Below are positions 17,161 through 25,684 of a DNA stretch of 48,356 nt, one piece after another. The notes under the pieces were generated by a model, which was not told where the DNA came from, ran no database searches, and saw only the letters and a list, made by a program, of their open reading frames with translations. Position 1 is the first letter of the stretch. Every line of letters starts with the position of its first letter. Origin of the DNA: Desulfoarculaceae bacterium (GTDB lineage: Bacteria; Desulfobacterota; Desulfobulbia; Desulfobulbales; Desulfocapsaceae); the NCBI GenBank assembly GCA_019429465.1, contig JAHYIV010000021.1, positions 1 through 48,356 of the forward strand, written 5' to 3'. Made by a program: the position numbers and the translations under genes.

Positions 17161-17986
17161 CGGCAAACCCCTTTCTGGTCTTCTGGAACCAGGCGTAGCC
17201 CGCCCAGGCAATCGTGACGGCGACGAGGGTATAGACTCCCAATCCAATCCAGTTCGGCAAATGCCCCCAGATCAGCACTTCCCGCGCTTGTTCGATGATG
17301 AAGGTCAGCGGGTTGAGCATAATAATCGGCCGGAACCTTTCCGGTACGGCGGTCAGCGGGTAAAAGACGGGGGAAAGAAACATCATGACCGTAGTAATGA
17401 TAACGATGCTTTGGCCGACGTCGCGCAGAAACACACCGAGGGATGCCAACATCCAGGTAAGACCGGTGATGAGGATGACCAGCGGCAGCAATACCACGGG
17501 GATAAAAATGACCGTCCAGTGCAGGTATCCGTTAAAGAGGACAAAGGCGCTCAGCAGCACGACCAGGCTGATGAAGCCGTGGAAGAGGGCTGCGCCCATG
17601 GTAACGACCGGCAATATCTCAATCGGGAACACGACCTTTTTGACGTAATTGACGTTGGAGACAATCAATCCGGGGGCGCGGTTGAGGACCTCGACGAACA
17701 GATTCAACACGATTAAGCCGACAAAGAGCAGCACGGCGAACAGGGTTTTGCTGTCGTCACCACCCCAGCGGGCATTGAAAATCTCGGAGAAGACAAAGGT
17801 GTACACCATCAGCATGAACACGGGGTTGAAGAACGACCAGGCCAGGCCCATGATCGAGCCTTTGTAGCGCCCCGCCACCTCGCGTTTGATCATCTGCGCG
17901 ACGAGCTGACGGTGGCGCCAGAGGCTTCTGCCCAGCGCCGCAAGAGAGGTGGGCTGGGCGGCGTGGGGGTTGATGGTGGTTGGCAT
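17150..17986 (-). CDS. wzm: Polysaccharide ABC exporter, permease subunit
   Basis: This ABC-2 type permease has six hydrophobic segments and the KREVAGRYKGSIMGLAWSFFNPVFMLMVYTF-type entry helix region cut into typical parts: REVAGRYKGS, then LGLAW-like and NPVFMLMVYTFVF stretches. NPLTFIIEQAREVL and a WFQKTRKGFADVL tail are family hallmarks. With Wzt it moves an undecaprenol-linked, cytoplasmically finished polysaccharide across the inner membrane. ATG 17986 (MPTTINPHAAQ) is preferred; an open frame reaches 18034. It is the first structural gene after the regulator, about 90 bases downstream of its stop, so the operon promoter may lie upstream of the regulator or in that gap. Confidence 0.93.
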   Translation of the reverse strand: MPTTINPHAAQPTSLAALGRSLWRHRQLVAQMIKREVAGRYKGSIMGLAWSFFNPVFMLMVYTFVFSEIFNARWGGDDSKTLFAVLLFVGLIVLNLFVEVLNRAPGLIVSNVNYVKKVVFPIEILPVVTMGAALFHGFISLVVLLSAFVLFNGYLHWTVIFIPVVLLPLVILITGLTWMLASLGVFLRDVGQSIVIITTVMMFLSPVFYPLTAVPERFRPIIMLNPLTFIIEQAREVLIWGHLPNWIGLGVYTLVAVTIAWAGYAWFQKTRKGFADVL

Positions 17987-18079
17987 TGAAATACGATGGC
18001 TCCTCAAAGAATTTTGTAAATAGCAGAAAAGCATTTCTCTGGCACGATTTTATTGTTCACTCCATTTATCTCAGCGCCG

Positions 18080-18694
18080 CTACCCATTAGCCCCGAAGAT
18101 CGGGCCGTAAATATCCGTGCTCTGGGCGCCGAGGGTCAGCAGGCGCTGCCGGTCACCTTGGCTGTGCCGCAGCGAGGTGAGCACCAAAGGGTGGCGCTCT
18201 GTTGTTAGTCCGTCGGCCAGACTGATCACCGGAATATCGAGAAACCGTTCACCGGCAAGCTCGTCATCGAGTACCGCCACCAGCTTGAGCTCGGTCTCGC
18301 GCAGGGAGAGATAGGCGATTTCGGTGAATTCATCGATACCGCAGAAAGAAAGCTGCGTCGCTCCCTGAGCCTCCATTCGTTGAAAGAGTTCGAGACTGTC
18401 CTGACGGGCGGTGCGGAAGAGCTTGTGGAATTGGGTCACATGCTGATAAGCGAGGCGGCTCTTTTCGGCAAACCCTTCGGGGGTGAGCAGGTAAGCGTAG
18501 CGATTGCGGGGATACGCTTTGATCTGGATAAAGCCCTTGTGTACCAGCGTCTTCAAGTAAGAATTAACCAGCCCCAGGGCGATGCCGAGCCGCCCGGCGA
18601 TTTCACGCTGTGAGATCGGCTCGCCCGCTTCCAGTTCATCCATGAGCAGTAGCGAGCGTTGATCGTCCTGGTTGGTCTCTTTTGAATTGTTCAT
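18080..18694 (-). CDS. Winged-helix (EPS-associated MarR-like) transcriptional regulator with C-terminal sensing domain
   Basis: Residues about 10-75 form a winged helix (ISQREIAGRLGIALGLVNSYLKTLVHKGFIQIKAY), close to the EPS-associated MarR-like regulators found at the head of exopolysaccharide loci. Residues about 110-204 look like a small Rossmann-type domain (LSFCGIDEFTEIAYLSL, then LKLVAVLDDE), similar in pattern to the sugar- or CoA-binding part of PglD-like proteins, so it may sense a nucleotide-sugar intermediate. It is upstream of wzm on the same strand and probably controls the locus. A perfect palindrome covers its start codon, suggesting autoregulation. There is no Shine-Dalgarno sequence before ATG 18694. 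Confidence 0.85.
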   Translation of the reverse strand: MNNSKETNQDDQRSLLLMDELEAGEPISQREIAGRLGIALGLVNSYLKTLVHKGFIQIKAYPRNRYAYLLTPEGFAEKSRLAYQHVTQFHKLFRTARQDSLELFQRMEAQGATQLSFCGIDEFTEIAYLSLRETELKLVAVLDDELAGERFLDIPVISLADGLTTERHPLVLTSLRHSQGDRQRLLTLGAQSTDIYGPIFGANG

Positions 18695-18706
18695 ATTGTG
18701 AACAAT
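18686..18706. promoter_or_regulatory. Perfect inverted repeat over the regulator start codon (candidate operator)
   Basis: Arms ATTGTTCA and TGAACAAT (8 bases, no mismatch) flank the 5-base spacer TATTG. The regulator ATG (18692-18694) lies inside the left arm and the predicted -10 element inside the right arm. Binding by a dimeric winged-helix protein here would block its own transcription. This is sequence observation plus inference. Confidence 0.6.
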
Positions 18707-18730
18707 ACCCTGATCGCCTCAACATTCCAA
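18702..18730 (-). promoter_or_regulatory. Candidate sigma-70 promoter of the polysaccharide regulator
   Basis: On the minus strand TTGGAA (18725-18730) and TATTGT (18702-18707) are separated by 17 bases. The expected start site falls within one or two bases of the ATG at 18694, which would give a leaderless message. That agrees with the missing ribosome site. Confidence 0.4.
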
Positions 18731-18813
18731 TAAAAAAAAATGAAAATGAGAAAATGGCAGCATAATAATTCTGGCGTCCGCTATTGACGACCATCCCGAC
18801 TCCCGGTCCTCTT

Positions 18814-20457
18814 TTAACCCTTTTCATACTCTTTCCACATTCCCCACAGCGCATCTTCAAGGTTGCGGGCAAAAAGAGGCGCGTCGAATAATGGCGAGGC
18901 TGCCACCTGTTGGCGGAGAGTAGCGCGGAGCATTGCCAACCGTTGAACATCTTCGGCAAAGGCAACCGCTTTTTCAATGTATTCAGCTTTACTGTCAGCG
19001 ACCCAGTCCGCCAGACCTGCCACGGTCATCATACTGCCGCCCTGCCGGGCAAGAAGAGAAGCGCCGCCAAGTGTGACGGTAGGCACCCCCATCCATAATG
19101 CCTCGCAGGTTGTCGTTCCCCCTGGATAGGGGAAAGTGTCAAGCAGCAGATCTACTTGTGAATATGCCTGCAAATATGCATTGCGCGGGACCAGTCCATG
19201 CAGCGTGACCCGTTGTGAATCAATGCCAAGATTCTTCAGGCGCGTGATAACCGGATGAAGATCCTGCTCCCGCAGCCATCGGTTCTGGAGTCGCAAGCGT
19301 GACCCCGGAACACGCCCCAGAATTTCACCCCACGTTGCCAGCACGTCATCGCTGATTTTAGGCATATCCTGAAAGCAGCCGAAAGTGATATGGCCGGTAC
19401 TCAAAGCAGGTAATGAGGAAACCTCCAGCTCAACATCGGGTGGGGAAAAGCAGAGTCTGGTATCAGGCAGGTAGCAGATTTTTTCTGTAAATTGATCCCG
19501 ATGCTCCCGGGGAACACTCATCCGATCGGCCAGCAGATAATCTATTTCCGCTATGCCGGTTGTCGCAAAATAACCCAGCCAACTGACCTGAACCGGCGCG
19601 GGTTTCCAGGAAAACACCGGTAATCGATTAAAGCAACTATGGCCGGAAAGATCCAAAAGAAGGTGGAGGCCATCCTCATAAATCATGCGAGCGACTTTTG
19701 CATCTTCCAGACTCTCAACGTCTTTCCACTCTGAAAAAATCGGTTTGATTCTTGTTGTCAGCTCATCATTTTCTTTAATATGTGTGGAATATGCGAAGAG
19801 TTCAATACGGTTTGGGTTCAGATGGCTGAGAATATTTTCCAGAAAAAATCCGACAGGGTGTTCACGCAGATCCCCTGATACCAGGCCAACCCGCAGGCAA
19901 TCAGGCCTCGGGGAACATCTCCAGGTAGAAAAACGTTTTTTTACGCGTTTAGATGCGGCCACGCCGAAGCTTCGGGCAATTTCGAGAGAATTACCCAGAT
20001 CACAGGGGTTACTATTCATTATGTACAATAATGGAGAGTATAGCTCGATTTGATCAGGATTGATCTGCAACGCCCTCTTATAACAAGCGGCTCCATGAAC
20101 CCGATAGCCCAGATTCTCGAGCATATGGCCCATACTGACTTCAGCGTCGAGATAATCAGGCTTTAGCGCCAAAGCCCGCCGGAAGTAGTTGGCCGCGGCT
20201 TCATACTGACATTGTCCCCGACTGACTATGCCGAGCTTGAACTGGACGAGAGGTGAATCGGGGGCTGCTTTTTCAACTTTGAGAAAACAGCGCCTGGCCT
20301 CCGCAAAATCACCTCTGCCTAAATAACTTTCGCCAAGCATATAATGAGCATCCAAGTCTTGCGGCCTTTTTACCAGAATGCCTTCATACAGTTTGATAGC
20401 TGCGTCATATCGTCCGGCTTTAAAGTATGCCAAGCCCTGGGCAAAAAACTTTTTCAT
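18814..20457 (-). CDS. TPR-containing O-GlcNAc-transferase-like glycosyltransferase (GT41/SPINDLY type)
   Basis: The 547-residue protein starts with about four tetratricopeptide repeats (for example GLAYFKAGRYDAAIKLYEGI and NYFRRALALKPDYLDA). It continues into a GT41 catalytic region with HPVGFFLENIL near 205-215 and the UDP-binding DTFPYPGGTTTCEALWMGVP near 455-475. Bacterial members glycosylate proteins such as adhesins or flagellins, or act on surface glycans. It has its own strong start (AGAGG, seven bases before ATG 20457; the open frame continues to 20505) and lies outside the exporter operon, upstream of the regulator. Target unknown; the fold call is strong. Confidence 0.9.
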   Translation of the reverse strand: MKKFFAQGLAYFKAGRYDAAIKLYEGILVKRPQDLDAHYMLGESYLGRGDFAEARRCFLKVEKAAPDSPLVQFKLGIVSRGQCQYEAAANYFRRALALKPDYLDAEVSMGHMLENLGYRVHGAACYKRALQINPDQIELYSPLLYIMNSNPCDLGNSLEIARSFGVAASKRVKKRFSTWRCSPRPDCLRVGLVSGDLREHPVGFFLENILSHLNPNRIELFAYSTHIKENDELTTRIKPIFSEWKDVESLEDAKVARMIYEDGLHLLLDLSGHSCFNRLPVFSWKPAPVQVSWLGYFATTGIAEIDYLLADRMSVPREHRDQFTEKICYLPDTRLCFSPPDVELEVSSLPALSTGHITFGCFQDMPKISDDVLATWGEILGRVPGSRLRLQNRWLREQDLHPVITRLKNLGIDSQRVTLHGLVPRNAYLQAYSQVDLLLDTFPYPGGTTTCEALWMGVPTVTLGGASLLARQGGSMMTVAGLADWVADSKAEYIEKAVAFAEDVQRLAMLRATLRQQVAASPLFDAPLFARNLEDALWGMWKEYEKG

Positions 20458-20505
20458 CGTCAAGCCTCTTGCAGAATGACCCTCTAATTTATAGTCCATG
20501 AACAA

Positions 20506-20941
20506 AGTTTATGGAAAAACCGACTCCTTGCGGCCAATTCCTCGATGGCGGGGAGAGAGATATCTTGCCCGGCAGCTCGGCGGATTTATCGCCTTGTCGA
20601 TCGTTCATTCCATGAAAAGTATTGGAAAAGGCGGAGGAAATCAAGAATTAAATGGGCAGGAGCATGACAAAAGAGGAGGGATCACGAGAGAGGGTGCGGG
20701 ACGTTATGGTTTTTCAGCAGCGGATTTACCTGGCTGCTGATATTACTTGATAATCTCCTTGAGATCAGCGAGGATGTCGACTATTATTATCGTTCATCGC
20801 CTCTGCTTTCGCTGCTCGGTATTCGAGGTGAAGGGGCAACAGTGGGTGGGGGCAAATTCTGATTTTAAGCAAAAGGCCTTTGCGCCCCATAAAATAACAT
20901 AGCCTGTCAACAGGCCGGCTTTTTTAAAAATCGAGGCATGT
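20506..20941. other. Long intergenic region with possible decayed small gene
   Basis: No intact gene is supported. A plus-strand ATG at 20664 begins a 28-codon frame (MTKEEGSRERVRDVM). Another plus frame further along reads LLDNLLEISEDVDYYYRSS and stops at 20862, so the two might be halves of a frameshifted small gene; the evidence is weak. At about 20902-20925 GCCTG-TCAA-CAGGC is followed by CGGCTTTTTT, a small terminator-like hairpin just upstream of the outer-membrane gene. GAGG at about 20933 serves that gene. Confidence 0.35.
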
Positions 20942-21550
20942 ATGAAAAAGACAACAGGTTACCTGCTGCTGTGTATGATGACCTTTTTGCTCTGGTCGGC
21001 AACACCCGTTCTGGCGGAATTCGGCGCTAAGGATATCACCTTTACTCCCCAAGCCGGTTATTACCAGACGGGCAGTGCGGAAAGCCGGGACAGCGGCTTT
21101 CTGGCAGGGATTGGCATCGATTATCGTCTCAGCGATGTTTACAGCATGGAGACATTTTTGGGGCGAGCATTCGGCGCGGAGGATGATCTGTCCCAGGTGC
21201 GCCTCGACTTACTGTACCACTTGAGAAAAACAGAGAACAAACACCTCAAGAGATTCGTGCCCAAGAACAGTCAGTTCATTCCCTATGTTTCTCTAGGCGC
21301 CGGCTTTAATGTGGTTCGTTCAAATAGCGCGGATGGGGATGCATCCGATCTTTTAATCGGCGCCGGCGGGGGCATAAAGTATCTGCTCAAAGACAACTGG
21401 ATGTTACTGCGTTTAGATGTGCGTGCCATTTACGCCGGTGACAGCCCGGGCGTTATGACCACCCTGGGTATCTGTTTTCCGTTCGGCCCTGGCCAGTTTG
21501 CCAAACCGCTCGGCTCCAGTGACAAACCAGCGCCGGAGACAAAAAAATAA
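20942..21550 (+). CDS. Small outer-membrane beta-barrel protein (OmpA/OmpW-like)
   Basis: The 202 residues start with a clear signal peptide cut after VLA (about residue 25). Alternating hydrophobic strands follow: SGFLAGIGIDYRLSDVYSMETFLGR, cut here into strand-like parts, IPYVSLGAGFNVV, LLIGAGGGIKYLL and LLRLDVRAIY. This matches an eight-stranded barrel of the OmpA-like beta-barrel group. It ends in a hydrophilic tail (SSDKPAPETKK) rather than a terminal Phe, so a short periplasmic extension may follow the barrel. It is the only plus-strand gene between 1 and 32 kb and converges on the OB-fold gene. GAGG is six bases before the ATG. Function could be structural or an adhesin; not determinable. 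Confidence 0.8.
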   Translation: MKKTTGYLLLCMMTFLLWSATPVLAEFGAKDITFTPQAGYYQTGSAESRDSGFLAGIGIDYRLSDVYSMETFLGRAFGAEDDLSQVRLDLLYHLRKTENKHLKRFVPKNSQFIPYVSLGAGFNVVRSNSADGDASDLLIGAGGGIKYLLKDNWMLLRLDVRAIYAGDSPGVMTTLGICFPFGPGQFAKPLGSSDKPAPETKK

Positions 21551-21581
21551 CGCCGGCGAAGTTTATCCGCGGACGTTATTT
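21545..21581. terminator. Candidate bidirectional terminator between convergent genes
   Basis: Arms AAATAACG (21545-21552) and CGTTATTT (21574-21581) flank a GC-rich loop. An A-run on the left and a short T-run on the right allow use from either strand. It overlaps the last codon of the plus-strand gene and lies 26 bases beyond the stop of the minus-strand gene. Confidence 0.4.
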
Positions 21582-21606
21582 CCCCAGGCATTCAGAGACG
21601 GGAGGC

Positions 21607-22368
21607 TTACGGCGTCAGCATAGCTTCTTCAAGGATGACCGGGTACTGATACCCCGGCGCCCCTAAATCAATGTCAATCTTTACCATTCCGGTCGCGGAG
21701 ACCGTTTTCCCGATAATCACCTCCTGCTGTGTCGTAATCCGCAGCACGTTGTTCGGTGCAGTGCCTGTCCCATCGGACAGAGTTGCCCAATTGCGGCCGA
21801 GAATATTTTTACTCAGCTTCAGCACCCTGCCCCGCACGCTGACAATCTTGTCAACCAGAGCTTCACGTTGAGCGAAAAGCTCGGCAACCGTCAACTCGGC
21901 CTCAGCCTTCAAAATTTCGCCAGCCTTCGGCGCGGCGACCGACCCCTCGCTAAGGACCTTTTGGTGATTCTCGTCAGCCGGCATCGCCGTCGTTTTCCCT
22001 TGCTGGGCTTTTTCTGCCGCTTCCTTTTCTGCCGCTGCCAACGCTGCGGCCTCCTCTTCGCTGATGGCGTGGCGGATATTGGTCAGAAAGAGGATCTCAT
22101 CAAAGGTGCGCTCGAGACTTTTGACATAAAAATCCACCATCGCCACGCCGCCCATGTATTCAATTTTATCTCCTACTGCAGCGTCAAACCCGGAAGCCGC
22201 GACCCAGAGCTTCTTGTCTTCCTGCTGAAGCTCCAAGATCGTATACTTGCCGGCCAGTTCTTTGGTGATCACTGTCCCGGCCTGAGTCTCCGGCAACATG
22301 CCCCAAGCCAGTGACGGGAGCAGCAACAGGCAAAAAATAAGCGCTAAAAAAAATTTGTGACGAATCAT
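21607..22368 (-). CDS. Secreted OB-fold protein
   Basis: After a signal peptide (cut near AWG), the 253-residue protein has a small beta domain (TVITKELAGKYTILELQ), an alanine/glutamate-rich helical linker (about 100-150) and a C-terminal OB-fold of the nucleic-acid-binding type: VDKIVSVRGRVLKLSKN, then NWATLSDGTG and IIGKTVSATGMVKID. Such exported OB-fold proteins occur next to cytochrome clusters in metal reducers. Whether they bind nucleic acid outside the cell is unproven. The start is uncertain between ATG 22374 and ATG 22368; the second has better spacing to GGAG. It could be a separate unit from the 12-heme gene, as 413 bases separate them. Confidence 0.75.
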   Translation of the reverse strand: MIRHKFFLALIFCLLLLPSLAWGMLPETQAGTVITKELAGKYTILELQQEDKKLWVAASGFDAAVGDKIEYMGGVAMVDFYVKSLERTFDEILFLTNIRHAISEEEAAALAAAEKEAAEKAQQGKTTAMPADENHQKVLSEGSVAAPKAGEILKAEAELTVAELFAQREALVDKIVSVRGRVLKLSKNILGRNWATLSDGTGTAPNNVLRITTQQEVIIGKTVSATGMVKIDIDLGAPGYQYPVILEEAMLTP

Positions 22369-22374
22369 AACCAT

Positions 22375-22781
22375 GGCTCCTGAAAAGGGGGGGATGCCGA
22401 GCCACCTGGGTTGCTACGGCGTTATTGGTTGCAAGATTGCGGCTGTCTATTTGGGAGCCGTTACGAAATAACATGGCAATTTATATCGATTTCATTACGC
22501 AGGCCAGGGATGGCCCAGTGTCGCGAGCGCCATGGACGGCGTAGGAACGACCGGATCCTTATGCCGCTTCGGGCATTAAGATGGCCATGTTATTTTTTTT
22601 CAGCGGCTTGGCGAAATGAGCGAATCTAGCGGCTACCGGTCTCACGCAGATCAAGGAGATAGCGAAACAGATTGCGGCATTTTTGTAAACGGAAAACTTT
22701 GATCTTCTGCTGTGAGTTCCCCTCTGGACGCCCCACTAAAAGCATCGAGACAAATTAATAAAAACGCGCAGTCTCGAGCAA
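22375..22781. other. Intergenic region upstream of the OB-fold gene
   Basis: The right part (22744-22785) holds arms TCGAGAC and GTCTCGA, 19 bases apart, just after the 12-heme stop; this may terminate the cytochrome operon. The middle part is the candidate structured RNA at 22466-22600, listed separately. The left 90 bases are the leader of the OB-fold gene. No protein-coding frame here is convincing. Confidence 0.4.
22466..22600 (+). ncRNA. Candidate CsrA/RsmA-titrating small RNA
   Basis: On the plus strand, AAATAACATGGC (22466-22477) pairs perfectly with GCCATGTTATTT (22584-22595), and a T-run reaches 22600. Inside are GGCCA-GGGA-TGGCC (22502-22515) and CGCC-ATGGAC-GGCG (22528-22541), which present GGA in their loops. 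CGT-AGGA-ACG and a fourth GGA at 22553 follow, then ATGCC-GCTTCG-GGCAT. CAGGGATG fits the known CsrA site core CARGGAUG, and CATGGACG fits ANGGA. Repeated loop GGA motifs ended by a U-tailed stem are the hallmark of CsrB/RsmY-type sponges. No promoter or homologue was verified, and csrA is not in the window. Confidence 0.4.
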
Positions 22782-24563
22782 TTAAGGGTTCCCATAGCTC
22801 TTTGCTGCATCATGGACGACGCCGTGACAGCTCAAAAAACACTGCCCCTTGAAGGTGCCAAGGTCCTCAAAGTACAGGCGGCCCTGGCCATCGGGACTCA
22901 CAATATTCAAATCAAAATTAATCAGATGGCTATTGTTGGCAGAGTTGCCCTGGAGCGAACTGATGCCGTGCGGGTCATGGCAGGCCGAGCACGGCGTGCT
23001 CTGAGTGACCACATGCGCATTATGCGAAAAGCCGCTGCGGTCTTCCTTTAACGCCTGCTGGTTATGGCAGGAATAGCACAGGGCGTATGCGCTGCTCGAC
23101 TCCATGGTGAAGTCGTCCATGGAGTAGGTGCGTGCGAGAAGGTAAGGATTATTTGACCCATGTGGTCCCTGCGGGACACCGGGTTGATCACTGTCATTGT
23201 TATGGCAGTCAAGGCAGCCGATCCTGCTCTGCTCCGTCAGCGGAGATTCCAAACTGGGAACTTCGAGGCTCAGCCGCTTACCTGCCACCGGATGAAACGA
23301 TGGATTGATCGGGTCAAACTCGAGGCGCGTATTCAACTGTTCGATCTGGCGAGTCACCGGAGAAGTAGCGATAACGTTGGTATCGCCATGACATTTGAAA
23401 CAGATCTCATAGGTGTAAACTGCACTGTGTACAGCAGCTCCACCAATATCAATGCCGCTGACCTCCGCCGTGGCGCCACTGACAAAGGGGGTGTCGCCCA
23501 AAGCCGGTCGCACGGGGTTGTTGCTGGCCCGATGCGAGTTGTGACAATCCACACATTCCACATGTTTATCGGGACTCGGGCTCACCCCACTACTGAAATC
23601 TTCAACCGGATCGTGTTTGCCAAGATAATCCTGTACCCTGTGCGCCGAGGGTTTATCCAGTTCCTGGTCAATATTTTTTCCGGCCACGTTCCCGTTGTGA
23701 CAGGCCAGGCAATTATTTTCCTCGACACCATAACGCAACAGTCGCTCCGCGCTGCCGGCGCCATGATTTACATGACAATTGGCACAGGCGTTTTTCGCCA
23801 CCGTATCATAGGAACCTGGCGGCCAGGGGGCAGGCTCACTGCTGTTCCACAAGGCTGTCGAGGTCGCATGCGCACTGTTTGCCCAGGAAGAGAAGGCGTG
23901 ACACTTCAGACACAGGATTGAATACTCTTTAGTGGCCAGCAGAAATTTTCCGAGGGTATTATCATGCGGATCATGGCAGGCCGTACACTGCAACTGATCG
24001 TTCTGGTCCAGACGCACCTCAGCCGTCAGCGTGTCAGGATCTACAAGGTCGTGATTTGCTGCCGCGAGCCCTGCGTCATAGGTTAATGAAACCGGGTGGG
24101 AAGTCGAGAGATCGGTGCCGATCAACCCGGCGCTGCCCGCCGGCATAAAACGGATGGCCACAGGATCTTCCCCCGGCCGCAGCCACTGAAAGGGCAGCTC
24201 GTCGTCCCGCGAGGACAGCATTCCCAAAGCCACCGTCCCATCGTGACAGCTCAGGCAAAGTTTGGACGCGCCCGTCGGCTGGCCGACAGTCGTCTTCATG
24301 GTCGAACTTTGGTACGGAATATAGTCGACCTGCGAATCATAGCGGTTCCACAGATAGGTGACACCTTTACGTGACTTGTGCGGCGTGTGGCAAAAGATGC
24401 AGATTTCGAAAGTATTGAGGGCTTTGATGGTTCCCGGGCCGAACGCGGCGAGGTTGTGTTTTGTCTCGGCAACCCCGGCCTCCGCAACCGGCAAGAGGCT
24501 CCAAAACAAGCAGGCAAACGCCAACAAGCGGACAGCATGGATTCCGATGCGATTTTTTTTCAT
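22782..24563 (-). CDS. Twelve-heme c-type cytochrome, secreted
   Basis: The 593-residue chain has a signal peptide ending VAEA, eleven CXXCH sites and one CXXXCH (CFLSCH) at the C-terminus, so up to twelve c-hemes. The first 220 residues repeat the layout of the separate tetraheme cytochrome at 31274-32077: ICIFCHTPH, LWNR, GQPTGASKLCLSCHDG, then a CHDPH site and LCLKCH. The other eight hemes extend it. It likely carries electrons at or beyond the outer membrane. It overlaps the NHL lipoprotein gene by four bases (ATGA) and is the last gene of the conduit operon. No lipobox is present, so it is soluble or surface-attached through partners. Confidence 0.93.
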   Translation of the reverse strand: MKKNRIGIHAVRLLAFACLFWSLLPVAEAGVAETKHNLAAFGPGTIKALNTFEICIFCHTPHKSRKGVTYLWNRYDSQVDYIPYQSSTMKTTVGQPTGASKLCLSCHDGTVALGMLSSRDDELPFQWLRPGEDPVAIRFMPAGSAGLIGTDLSTSHPVSLTYDAGLAAANHDLVDPDTLTAEVRLDQNDQLQCTACHDPHDNTLGKFLLATKEYSILCLKCHAFSSWANSAHATSTALWNSSEPAPWPPGSYDTVAKNACANCHVNHGAGSAERLLRYGVEENNCLACHNGNVAGKNIDQELDKPSAHRVQDYLGKHDPVEDFSSGVSPSPDKHVECVDCHNSHRASNNPVRPALGDTPFVSGATAEVSGIDIGGAAVHSAVYTYEICFKCHGDTNVIATSPVTRQIEQLNTRLEFDPINPSFHPVAGKRLSLEVPSLESPLTEQSRIGCLDCHNNDSDQPGVPQGPHGSNNPYLLARTYSMDDFTMESSSAYALCYSCHNQQALKEDRSGFSHNAHVVTQSTPCSACHDPHGISSLQGNSANNSHLINFDLNIVSPDGQGRLYFEDLGTFKGQCFLSCHGVVHDAAKSYGNP

Positions 24564-25606
24564 TCGGGCAGTTCTCCATTTTTGAGAAACTGAAAGATCT
24601 GCACCCTCTTGTTATAGGTGTCGGCCACATAGATACGATCCTGAGCATCGATGCAGATCCCGCTGGGCAGCCAGAACTCTCCAGGTCCGGTCCCCGTGCC
24701 GCCATAATCCATCAGCAATTGCCCCTCGGTGTTAAAAACCTGGACATTGTCGAACAGGGCATCGACCACATGGAGATTTCCTTGTGAATCAACGGCAATC
24801 GCCTTGGGGCGTTCAAAATAGCCGGGGACATCCCCGGCTTCGCCAAAGGCACGGATAAACTCGCCGCCGGCATCAAATATCTGGATACGGTGGTTCAGGG
24901 TGTCAACAACGTAAATATTTCCTTCGGGTCCGGCCGCCACCGCCGTCGGGGCGTTGAACAGCCCGCCAAGCTGGCCTTGTTTGCCCGTCATCTTCTGCGG
25001 TTGCAGCGTAGCCAGGTCAAAACGCAGCAGCACCCCATGTTCGGCATCAACAACCAGGAGTTCGTCCGTTACCGTATTGATCGCCATCCCGGTCGGGCGG
25101 CCAATCAAGCCGCCGTCAATCTCCCCGGCCGGCTCACCTTGCACGGTAAAAATCCGTACCGCGGAGGTGCCGGCATCGCTGACAAATATTCGTCCGCGGC
25201 GTTCCTCGACTGCCACATCAATCGGGGTGACCAACAAGGGACCGTTCCGCGGAATAACCAGAAGGCTCTGCTGTTGCGGATCAAAAACCAGAACCTGTCG
25301 CAAGCCCTTGTCCACGACATAGAGACGCCCCTGATGATCAGTGGTCAAACCATGCGGGGCGACAATCTCAGGCTGTTGCTGCCCGAGGAGCTCCTGCCAG
25401 AGGCGGGAGAAGACCCCCCGCCTTATTCCCATATCCTCGCCCTGCCGTACCTGCTTCAGCAAGCTTACCCTGGCTATTTCCGGCGGCGCCGGCCAGCGCA
25501 TCGTCTCCATCACCTGAAGCTGCGCCGTCGGCTGGCAACCCGCAAGCCAGAAGAAAACCGCGAGCAAACAGACACCCGCCTTTAATCGCATTTGTCGCCC
25601 GTCCAT
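24560..25606 (-). CDS. NHL-repeat beta-propeller lipoprotein (distal copy)
   Basis: A lipoprotein signal (LAVFFWLAGC) is followed by about six NHL blades, for example APHGLTTDHQGRLYVVDKG, APTAVAAGPEGNIYVVDT and LPSGICIDAQDRIYVADTYN, ending in RVQIFQFL. NHL propellers act as protein-protein platforms. In metal-reducer clusters they accompany secreted cytochromes and porins, and may help assemble or anchor them. The start is ATG 25606 (GAGG eight bases upstream), though a frame runs to 25642. It lies between the porin and the 12-heme gene and is paralogous to the protein at 28575-29705. Confidence 0.88.
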   Translation of the reverse strand: MDGRQMRLKAGVCLLAVFFWLAGCQPTAQLQVMETMRWPAPPEIARVSLLKQVRQGEDMGIRRGVFSRLWQELLGQQQPEIVAPHGLTTDHQGRLYVVDKGLRQVLVFDPQQQSLLVIPRNGPLLVTPIDVAVEERRGRIFVSDAGTSAVRIFTVQGEPAGEIDGGLIGRPTGMAINTVTDELLVVDAEHGVLLRFDLATLQPQKMTGKQGQLGGLFNAPTAVAAGPEGNIYVVDTLNHRIQIFDAGGEFIRAFGEAGDVPGYFERPKAIAVDSQGNLHVVDALFDNVQVFNTEGQLLMDYGGTGTGPGEFWLPSGICIDAQDRIYVADTYNKRVQIFQFLKNGELPE

Positions 25607-25684
25607 CAGCAATGCCTCATCTCTGATCTTGCCTTCCGACACATATAAAACGTGCAGGTGCCCAAGGTTTAAATTTACCCAACT

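Noticed and set aside
20498..20740. 80-residue plus-strand frame upstream of the outer-membrane gene
   Set aside because: No ribosome site and an unconvincing composition; treated as part of a gene-free region with a possible decayed frame.
22375..22480. Possible c-di-GMP (GEMM-type) riboswitch in the leader of the OB-fold gene
   Set aside because: Short words such as GCAACC and a CCAGGTGGCTCGG stretch looked suggestive, but the conserved aptamer core and paired stems could not be laid out.
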